A DNA stretch of 64,000 nucleotides, taken from positions 28,555 to 92,554 of the forward strand of contig CAMOIE010000013.1 in assembly GCA_946615905.1 (NCBI GenBank), read 5' to 3'. Positions 58,065 to 64,000 of this stretch are shown here, piece after piece. A program made the translations under genes and the position numbers. The DNA is from an uncultured Treponema sp. Its GTDB lineage: Bacteria; Spirochaetota; Spirochaetia; Treponematales; Treponemataceae. How positions within the stretch are numbered: position 1 is the stretch's first letter; each line of letters opens with the position of its first letter. Below the pieces are notes generated by a model. The model had not been told where the DNA came from. It searched no databases and saw only the letters and a program-made list of their open reading frames with translations.

Positions 58065-59714
58065 ATGTCTGATTCTAAAAAAAATATTCTGATTTTAGGC
58101 GCGGGTCTCATGCAGGGGCCTGCGATTAAAGCCGCAAAAGAGCTTGGATATAAGGCTGTCGTAATCGACGCGAACGATAAGGCTGTATGCGTAAAGGATG
58201 CCGACCGTTTTGAGAAAATCGACTTGAAGGACAGGGAGGCAATCGCTTCTTTCGCCCTTGATTTGAAGTCATCTCAAGAAGGTCTGGCCGCTATTTTTAC
58301 AGCCGGAACTGACTTTTCTGCTTCTGTTGCTTATGCCTCAGAAAAATGCGGACTTTCCTCACATTCATTTGAGGCCTGTCTGAATGCAAGCGACAAGGTG
58401 AGAATGCGCGGCTGCTTTAAAAAGGCCGGAGTCCCAAGCCCCGAATTCTCAGAAGTCACCGAGGACAAAATCAGCCAGATTGAAAGTGAGAGCGAAAATT
58501 TCCCCAAGGTGGTAAAACCCTGCGACAACATGGGCGGGCGCGGCTGCCGTCTTGTCCGCGAAAAGCATGAGCTAAAAGACGCTGTTTTGACTGCCTGCCG
58601 GAACTCCCGTACAAAGCGCGCTATTTTCGAGGACTATATGGACGGCCCAGAGTTTTCGATTGACTCCCTTTTATATAAAGGAAAACTCTATATCACAGGC
58701 TTTGCCGACCGCCATATCTTCTATCCTCCATATTTCATCGAGATGGGGCACACTATGCCTTCAACTGCCGATGAGAAAATCAAGCGGGAGCTGATTGCGA
58801 CTTTCGCCCTTGGAATAAAATCTCTGGGACTGACAAGCGGGGCCTGCAAGGCTGACATAAAATACACTAAGGACGGCCCTAAAATCGGTGAAATCGCAGC
58901 CCGTCTTTCAGGCGGCTACATGTCAGGCTGGACTTACCCCTATGCGTCTGGAATATTCCTCACAAAGGAAGGACTTAAAATCGCCCTCGGACAGGAGCCT
59001 GACGAGTTGATTAAAAACGCTCTTCCGCTTGCCTGGCAGCCCCACGAGTCTGTTAAAGGCATGGAGCAGCCATTTGAGCTTTTCGAGGTCAAGTGCGAAA
59101 AAACTTCCGCTGAGCGGGCCTGGCTTTCGATTCCGGGGAAAATCGCCAAAATCACAGGATTTGACGAGGCTGAAAACATTCCATTTGTGAAAGGCCTTCT
59201 TCCCCGCTCATTTGAGGGCGATGAGGTTGACTTTCCGCGAAACAACGTCTCAAAGTGCGGCAACGTGATTACTCTCGCCCCGACAAATGAGGAGGCCGTC
59301 TCCGCCGCCTATGACGCGATCCGAAAAATCACCCTCCGCCTTGAGGCAGGCAATCCTGCGACAGACAAATTTCTGTCAGGGAAGACTGTCTCTGACGAGA
59401 AGGGCTTTCCGCCCGATGCCTTTGCAATTTCAGAAGAAATCCGTGCCCAGGTTGAAGACTTCTGCAAGAAAAATCCAGAAATTCCCGAAAATTCTAAAAC
59501 TTCCGAATTTCTTCCTCTAAAAATCATGGAGAAAATCGCCGCCCTTGAGGACTGGAACCACGTCAGCCTGAAATCAGCCCTTGAGAAATTCGACGCAATG
59601 ACCGACCGTAAAATGCCCCTTGCGAATTCTAAATTGTTCTTTGCCTCTTTGTTCCGCGCCTCAATCCAGGGGCTTTTGTATCAATACGACTCAGGAAAGC
59701 TGAACTGCCTATGA
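58065..59714 (+). CDS. ATP-grasp ligase of unknown substrate
   Basis: Pre-ATP-grasp Rossmann part ILILGAGLMQGPAIKAAKELGYKAVVIDAN, then ATP-grasp motifs FPKVVKPCDNMGGRGCRLV, FEDYMDGPEFSIDSLLY, KADIKYTKDGPKIGEIAARLSGGYMSG (metal-binding E..AR.sGG). A second, less clear part follows (about residues 345-549), ending in a helical region. Related enzymes join carboxylates to amines. At 549 residues it is longer than typical PurK- or Ddl-like ligases. It overlaps the amidase gene by 4 bp (ATGA), so a cell-wall or envelope substrate is a fair guess but not shown. SD GGTGGG. Confidence 0.8.
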   Translation: MSDSKKNILILGAGLMQGPAIKAAKELGYKAVVIDANDKAVCVKDADRFEKIDLKDREAIASFALDLKSSQEGLAAIFTAGTDFSASVAYASEKCGLSSHSFEACLNASDKVRMRGCFKKAGVPSPEFSEVTEDKISQIESESENFPKVVKPCDNMGGRGCRLVREKHELKDAVLTACRNSRTKRAIFEDYMDGPEFSIDSLLYKGKLYITGFADRHIFYPPYFIEMGHTMPSTADEKIKRELIATFALGIKSLGLTSGACKADIKYTKDGPKIGEIAARLSGGYMSGWTYPYASGIFLTKEGLKIALGQEPDELIKNALPLAWQPHESVKGMEQPFELFEVKCEKTSAERAWLSIPGKIAKITGFDEAENIPFVKGLLPRSFEGDEVDFPRNNVSKCGNVITLAPTNEEAVSAAYDAIRKITLRLEAGNPATDKFLSGKTVSDEKGFPPDAFAISEEIRAQVEDFCKKNPEIPENSKTSEFLPLKIMEKIAALEDWNHVSLKSALEKFDAMTDRKMPLANSKLFFASLFRASIQGLLYQYDSGKLNCL

Positions 59715-60775
59715 ATCTCGACTCGATAATAAAGAAGCATCTGAAAAAGATTTCGCGCCGCGCAGTCTTTTTCCTTTTTCATTTTTTATTTTTTCTTATT
59801 CCGCTTTCAGCCCAGTCCGTCAACCTTTTGGATGCCGCGAAGACTTCCGGGGCTAGCGTCTACTGGGACTCTATGAGCCAGACAGGACTTCTGGAGAAAA
59901 ACGGTCACCAGATTTCCTTCAGACCGGGAGACTCATCAGTCCTGCACGACTACAAGACTCTTGCTATTACTGATGCCCCGGTCTTAAAAAACGGCGTTCT
60001 CTTTGTGACGCAGGACTTTATGAAGGATGCCGAAAAGCTCTTCAAAATCGAGGCGAATGCGAAAGGCTACAGAATCGGGGCTATTTTGATTGACCCAGGT
60101 CACGGTGGAAAAGATCCCGGAGCCATGGAGACCCACACGATTAACGGAAAGAAAGTCACGGTAAAAGAAAAGGATGTCAACTTGAACTGCGGCAAGCTCC
60201 TTTATTCAAGTCTCAAGGCCGCGTACCCAGACAAGCAGATAATGATGACAAGGGACAAGGATGTCTTCCTCTCTCTTGCCGAGCGCACTGAAATCGCAAA
60301 TTCCGTAAAGCTCAAGGACAACGAGGCCGTCCTCTACATCTCAATCCACGTGAACGCCTCGCTGGACAAAAAGGCTTCCGGCTATGAGGCCTGGTACCTT
60401 TCCCCCGGCTACCACAGGACTGTGATCGACAAGTCCGCTGTTGACGACAAGAATCTTTTCCCGGTTCTCAACATCATGATGGAAGAGGAGTACATAACGG
60501 AGTCAATACTGATTGCCAAATTCGTCATGGACGGAATTGGTGCCCAGGTAGGAAATTTGAGCCAGCAGCGGGGAATCAAGGCTGAGGAGTGGTTCGTAGT
60601 CCGCAACTCTAATATGCCGGCCGTTCTTGTTGAGATAGGCTTTCTGACAAATGAAAAGGAGGCTGCCCTTTTGGTCGACAACTCTTACTTGCAGAAGGTC
60701 GCCCGCGGAATATATAATGGCTTGTCCGCCTTTGTCGTGCATTTTGAACGGTCGCGCGGATTTACAGGAAACTAA
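59711..60775 (+). CDS. N-acetylmuramoyl-L-alanine amidase (Amidase_3)
   Basis: A signal peptide (FFLFHFLFFLIPLSA) is followed by a ~100-residue AMIN-like or copper-amine-oxidase-N-like part (GASVYWDSMSQTGLLEKNGHQISFRPGDSSV). The zinc amidase follows: ILIDPGHGGKDPGA (His), the Glu in KEKDVNLN, SIHVNA (His), and VEIGFLTNEKEA (catalytic Glu). It cleaves the bond between muramic acid and the stem peptide during cell separation. The start codon overlaps the stop of the ATP-grasp gene. Confidence 0.93.
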   Translation: MNLDSIIKKHLKKISRRAVFFLFHFLFFLIPLSAQSVNLLDAAKTSGASVYWDSMSQTGLLEKNGHQISFRPGDSSVLHDYKTLAITDAPVLKNGVLFVTQDFMKDAEKLFKIEANAKGYRIGAILIDPGHGGKDPGAMETHTINGKKVTVKEKDVNLNCGKLLYSSLKAAYPDKQIMMTRDKDVFLSLAERTEIANSVKLKDNEAVLYISIHVNASLDKKASGYEAWYLSPGYHRTVIDKSAVDDKNLFPVLNIMMEEEYITESILIAKFVMDGIGAQVGNLSQQRGIKAEEWFVVRNSNMPAVLVEIGFLTNEKEAALLVDNSYLQKVARGIYNGLSAFVVHFERSRGFTGN

Positions 60776-60777
60776 AA

Positions 60778-61245
60778 ATGAATATCTCTTTACAAAATAA
60801 CAAATTGCAAAAGATTCTCTTTTTGTCAGCGGCTCTTCTCTTTTTGATTTCGACTGTGCTTTTTATTATTCAGATGGAAGGTCATCGCAGAATTTTCTAT
60901 TTTCCGGTTATCGGAAGCGAGAGATGCGCCAGTGAAATCCGCATTGTCTCATCCGATGCCCCACAGGGAAAAATTTGCGCCTATGTCGATGAGCTTTTGC
61001 TTGGCCCCACGGTCAGGAGGAGTCGTCCACTGTTTTCTGCCGGAACCAAAACTGAATTCTGCTTTTTGAGAGGTAAAAAACTTTATCTAAATCTCTCAAA
61101 AGAAGCCCTCTATATGGAGGGGGAGTCTGCTGAAATCAATCTTGGAATCAAGTTACTTAAAGAAAATATTAAGAGAAATTTCCCAAAAATCTCTGAAATT
61201 GTATTATTTATTGACGGCAAAATACTTGCTGAAGATAAAAAATAA
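60778..61245 (+). CDS. GerMN-domain membrane protein
   Basis: One N-terminal transmembrane helix (ILFLSAALLFLISTVLFII), then a GerMN domain (about residues 45-155). Its signature is in CAYVDELLLGPTVRRSRPLFSAGTKTEFCFLRGKKLYLNLSKEAL, with INLGIKLLKENIKRNFPKISEIVLFIDGK at the end. GerMN proteins are linked to spore or cell-wall functions in Firmicutes. Here it sits 2 nt after the amidase gene and may regulate it. Length 155. SD GGAAA. Confidence 0.83.
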   Translation: MNISLQNNKLQKILFLSAALLFLISTVLFIIQMEGHRRIFYFPVIGSERCASEIRIVSSDAPQGKICAYVDELLLGPTVRRSRPLFSAGTKTEFCFLRGKKLYLNLSKEALYMEGESAEINLGIKLLKENIKRNFPKISEIVLFIDGKILAEDKK

Positions 61246-61257
61246 CTAAAAAAATCG

Positions 61258-61286
61258 TTGACAAAAATGCCCCGTTATTAGATACT
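61258..61286 (+). promoter_or_regulatory. flaA promoter
   Basis: Consensus TTGACA (61258-61263), 17-nt spacer, GATACT (61281-61286). Leader of about 40 nt with SD AAGGAG. The sequence favours a housekeeping sigma factor rather than sigma28. Confidence 0.72.
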
Positions 61287-61332
61287 TAATATCATACAAG
61301 GCTACATCAATCGATTTTAAAAGGAGCTTCGA

Positions 61333-62442
61333 ATGAAGAAAACATTGGTTTTGTCTGCAGCGGCTGTGATGCTCTTAGGAGCCTCCGCATTCGCAAAAGA
61401 ATCAACACTCATCGACTTCACTATGCTTGATTCAGATATGACTATCAAGGCACAGAACAGCGATGTTGAGATTCCCCAGAACAAGCGCACAATTATGGAT
61501 TATGGTGTCGCAGCTGGAGCAACTTTCGACCAGGAACAGAAGGATCTTATGAAGACTTCTCTCTATCTTGGTGAGTGGGAAGTTTCTCTCAACTCCTCAG
61601 CCCAGAACGTAGCTGCACTTGCAGAATCTGTTACTGTTGCCGCACCTGTACGCGACAGTGCAAAAGTACCGTTCGCCGGAAAAAAAGTTCTCGGCGTACA
61701 CGTAATCTTCCCGTCAGGAGCATACAACGCTAACGCAAAAATCACACCTCCGTTTGATATCCCGGCTTATGAGCCCCTCTCAACAGCTGATGATAACGGA
61801 AACCGCCAGCCTCAGACTGACGAGGAAAAGGCTTCAAACCGCACATTGTTCGAAGCTGACAGCGATGATACACCTGCTTACGGTCTCGTAAAGAACGTTG
61901 GCACACTCAAATCAATTCAGGTAACAACAATGGGTATGAACTACCCGCACTCACTCTATGTCCTTCTTAAGGATACAGACGGAATCGAGCGCCGCTACTT
62001 CATGGGTTACCTCGGATTCGATGGTTGGAAGTCTCTTACATGGAACAACCCCAACTATCTTACGGACGTTCGCGTACGCGAAATCCGCGTATACCCGATT
62101 TATCCTCGTGGACTTCCTTTCGTTAAGTTCTGCGGATTCCAGGTATGCCGCGATGCAGGTCACATCGGTGATGATTTCATCGGCTACTTCAAAGATGTTA
62201 AAATCATCTACGACAAAGCTGAGCTTACATCAGAACGCGACATTGCAGACGAAGACCTTTGGGGAATCGTAACTCGCCGTGAACGCGCTCGCCAGAACAT
62301 CGAAATGAGCCGCTTTGGCAACAAACAGGTAAACCGCTACCTCGAGAAGTCTAAGATGGCTACTGAAGAATCATTCTCATCAAGCCTTGATGCTAATTCT
62401 TCTTCAAATGCACAGTCTAACGGTGGACAGGCAGCCAACTAA
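61333..62442 (+). CDS. flaA: Flagellar filament outer layer (sheath) protein FlaA
   Basis: A signal peptide (TLVLSAAAVMLLGASAFA) exports it to the periplasm, where spirochaete flagella lie. Typical FlaA blocks: STLIDFTMLDSD, GEWEVSLNSSAQNV, KKVLGVHVIFPSGAYNANAKITPPFDIPAYEP, YFMGYLGFDGWKSLTWNNPNYLTDVRVREIRVYPIYPRGLPFVKFCGFQV and DDFIGYFKDVKIIYDKA. It forms the sheath around the FlaB core. Length 369. A Ser/Asn-rich C-terminal tail is of unknown role. Strong promoter, SD and terminator suggest high expression. Confidence 0.96.
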   Translation: MKKTLVLSAAAVMLLGASAFAKESTLIDFTMLDSDMTIKAQNSDVEIPQNKRTIMDYGVAAGATFDQEQKDLMKTSLYLGEWEVSLNSSAQNVAALAESVTVAAPVRDSAKVPFAGKKVLGVHVIFPSGAYNANAKITPPFDIPAYEPLSTADDNGNRQPQTDEEKASNRTLFEADSDDTPAYGLVKNVGTLKSIQVTTMGMNYPHSLYVLLKDTDGIERRYFMGYLGFDGWKSLTWNNPNYLTDVRVREIRVYPIYPRGLPFVKFCGFQVCRDAGHIGDDFIGYFKDVKIIYDKAELTSERDIADEDLWGIVTRRERARQNIEMSRFGNKQVNRYLEKSKMATEESFSSSLDANSSSNAQSNGGQAAN

Positions 62443-62460
62443 TAACTTCTGATTGAAGTT

Positions 62461-62490
62461 AAAACCGTCCGATTTTCGGACGGTTTTTTT
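62461..62490 (+). terminator. flaA terminator
   Basis: Perfect 8-bp stem CCGTCCGA / TCGGACGG, 3-nt loop, T7, with A4 before the stem. Confidence 0.93.
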
Positions 62491-62582
62491 ATGCCCTTTT
62501 AGATTTCTTGTAATCTGCACTTTCAGATAATGTAAACACTTTGTTATTTGCGAAAAGGTTAGTTCAATGTTAGGATTATTAT

Positions 62583-63836
62583 ATGGAAACTACACCTTTA
62601 ATTTTGCCCAAAAAGAACAAAATAAAAGAAACTTATCAGTCTTATGTTCCACTTTTAACGCAAATAATGTCATGTATAGAGTCAAAATTAAAACTGACTT
62701 TGCAACTTAATTCCAGACCGACATATAAATCAAGAATAAAATCTTTTAACTCTTATTACCGGAAGGTTTTGCGCTTAAAGGCAGAGGAGGCTGAGGTCTC
62801 AAAAAGCCTTGTGCCTCTCACCGACATGATGGGAATCCGGGTGATCTGTGCTTTTCTTGAAGACCTGCACGAAATCGAGGAGCAGATTAAAGTCCATTTT
62901 GATGTGAAGGAAGTTGAGTACAAGGGGGCGGAGAATAATTTCCGTGAATTCGGCTACGAGTCCATTCACGTGCTGATTGCGGTTCCTCCGGATTGTATGC
63001 CTAAAGAACTTCCCCTGCCACTGCCGAAAGATATTGTCGCCGAGATTCAAATCAGGACGATTTTGCAGGATGCCTGGGCGGAAGTCGAGCATGAGTTGAT
63101 TTACAAAACCGAATTCAGCCCCTTTGATATGCCTCTGCGGCGAAAATTGGCATCAATGAACGCGAGCTTGACTTTGGCGGACATCACTTTTCAGGAAATC
63201 CGTGACTATCAGAAAAAACTCCAGAAGGAAGTTGAGGACCGCCGCTCCACATTTTACGGGAAGGTCGACTCAATCACGAACGACCTTGTTCCTGAGACAA
63301 TCCCAACGAAAAAAGCTGAGAGTATAAACCGGGTCTCCCCTTATGTTCATGGAACTATTGATGACATGATTTTGGAGGCTATTCATACCCATAACCAGGG
63401 TGAGTATGACAAGGCGATTTCGATTTATTCCCAGATAATTTCCGCAGTTCCCGCTCCGTCTGCTCCTGTCATGGCTGTAATTCACAAGCACAGGGGGATG
63501 GCATATTTTGCTAAGGGAAATTATGAGAATTCCCTTGAGGATTTTAAGGCCTCCGTTTCTTTTGACCCAAAGGCGTTCCGGGCATATTATTACATCGGGA
63601 TTGTCTATAACGTCATGGGGGACCATAAGCAGGCGATTGAAAATTACAACAAGTCCGCTGAAATCAACGAGTTCCAGTCTCATGTCTATTACAGGAGGGC
63701 GATTTCCTATTTTCAGCTCGATGATTACGAAAAGGCTTTGTCTGATTTGGACTATGCCCAGAATCTCGGATTACAAGACCCCGGTGCGGCAGGGCTTAGG
63801 GAAAAAATTGTGGCAAAACTGGGGCTGGGAATGTAA
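62583..63836 (+). CDS. RelA/SpoT-type (p)ppGpp synthetase domain fused to TPR repeats
   Basis: Residues about 35-195 are the synthetase domain: RPTYKSRIKSFNSYYRKV, LTDMMGIRVICAF, EFGYESIHVLIAV and VAEIQIRTILQDAWAEVEHELIYKT. There is no HD hydrolase domain, so like small alarmone synthetases it should only make (p)ppGpp or pGpp. Residues about 255-417 are TPR repeats (EAIHTHNQGEYDKAISIYSQIISAVP, AYYYIGIVYNVMGDHKQAIENYNKSAEI, VYYRRAISYFQLDDYEKALSDLDYAQNLG). No ACT or TGS domain is present. The TPR may bind a partner that controls activity. SD AGGA with 7-nt spacing. Confidence 0.9.
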   Translation: METTPLILPKKNKIKETYQSYVPLLTQIMSCIESKLKLTLQLNSRPTYKSRIKSFNSYYRKVLRLKAEEAEVSKSLVPLTDMMGIRVICAFLEDLHEIEEQIKVHFDVKEVEYKGAENNFREFGYESIHVLIAVPPDCMPKELPLPLPKDIVAEIQIRTILQDAWAEVEHELIYKTEFSPFDMPLRRKLASMNASLTLADITFQEIRDYQKKLQKEVEDRRSTFYGKVDSITNDLVPETIPTKKAESINRVSPYVHGTIDDMILEAIHTHNQGEYDKAISIYSQIISAVPAPSAPVMAVIHKHRGMAYFAKGNYENSLEDFKASVSFDPKAFRAYYYIGIVYNVMGDHKQAIENYNKSAEINEFQSHVYYRRAISYFQLDDYEKALSDLDYAQNLGLQDPGAAGLREKIVAKLGLGM

Positions 63837-63893
63837 GCTTTTGAGAAAATAACAAAAAAATTGTGGAATTTTCAAATTTTCCTCTTAAATCTA

Positions 63894-63922
63894 TTGACGA
63901 GGATTTTTCCTCATGATATAGT
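63894..63922 (+). promoter_or_regulatory. tRNA-Glu promoter
   Basis: TTGACG (63894-63899), 17-nt spacer, TATAGT (63917-63922). About 30 nt before the tRNA 5' end. A short GAGGA/TCCTC palindrome lies at the -35/spacer junction. Confidence 0.78.
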
Positions 63923-63952
63923 GTCAAAGTCAACTCGCAAGAGATGACGGAT

Positions 63953-64000
63953 GTCTCCTTCGTCTAGTGGTTAGGACATCGGGTTTTCATCCCGACAACA
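63953..64000 (+). tRNA. tRNA-Glu (anticodon TTC), 3' end outside window
   Basis: Acceptor 5' strand GTCTCCT, D arm with TAGTGGTTAGGAC, anticodon stem TCGGG/CCCGA with loop TTTTCAT (anticodon TTC). The variable loop, T arm and 3' acceptor strand are cut off by the window end. Confidence 0.9.

Overview
The window looks like chromosomal DNA of a free-living or gut/rumen-type Treponema (Spirochaetota). The main pointers are FlaA (periplasmic flagellar sheath protein, 61333-62442), a P83/100-family antigen (26072-27835), a spiro-SPASM type protein (51406-53016), many exported lipoproteins and predicted outer-membrane proteins, and mid GC content. Anthranilate biosynthesis genes and a uridine phosphorylase argue against the most reduced pathogenic treponemes. 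The genus call is an inference from gene families, not from a database comparison. No prophage, transposase or CRISPR array is visible.

Layout. 1-5.3 kb: the 3' end of an AddA/RecB-type helicase-nuclease converges on a trpE-trpGD anthranilate operon, whose promoter carries two near-identical palindromes. 5.4-10.3 kb: signalling cluster of diguanylate cyclase, FHA protein, calcineurin-like phosphatase and transmembrane Ser/Thr kinase. 10.4-16.4 kb: lon and udp, facing thrC and a lipoprotein across a bidirectional terminator. 16.6-21.3 kb: glycosyltransferase followed by two predicted outer-membrane beta-barrels. 21.3-26 kb: thiI and the rpsF-ssb-rpsR-rplI-dnaB block. 26-31 kb: P83/100, a beta-propeller-like exported protein and an RlmD-type methyltransferase on the minus strand. 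31-38 kb: nadE, then mutL-xseB-xseA-hrpA on the minus strand. 38-45.5 kb: CapA-like lipoprotein, bactofilin, TPR protein, mtaB and an Mla/MCE lipid-transport operon. 45.5-46 kb: repeats and tRNA-Lys. 46-48 kb: an IscU/NifU-like scaffold plus GGGtGRT protein, with a structured leader and a duplicated 3' end. 48.2-51.3 kb: TRAP transporter dctP-dctQ-dctM. 51.4-56.5 kb: overlapping spiro-SPASM, glycosyltransferase and SpsF/PseG/methyltransferase fusion genes, a likely surface-glycan operon. 56.4-64 kb: ECF-S-like membrane protein, cdd, an ATP-grasp/amidase/GerMN group, flaA, a RelA/SpoT-TPR fusion and the start of a tRNA-Glu.

The strongest cross-cutting signal is that genes without a Shine-Dalgarno sequence usually have a sigma70-type -10 box ending exactly 6-7 nt before the ATG (FHA gene, lon, rlmD, xseA, capA, bactofilin, mlaE, the ECF-S-like gene). 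This predicts leaderless mRNAs as a routine mode of expression here. Other leads are the trpE double operator, the IscU-like/GGGtGRT locus with its possible RNA switch and 172-bp duplication unit, the spiro-SPASM glycan operon, and a 67-bp tandem repeat next to tRNA-Lys. All coordinates and motifs were read by eye; family names come from remembered motifs, without any search.
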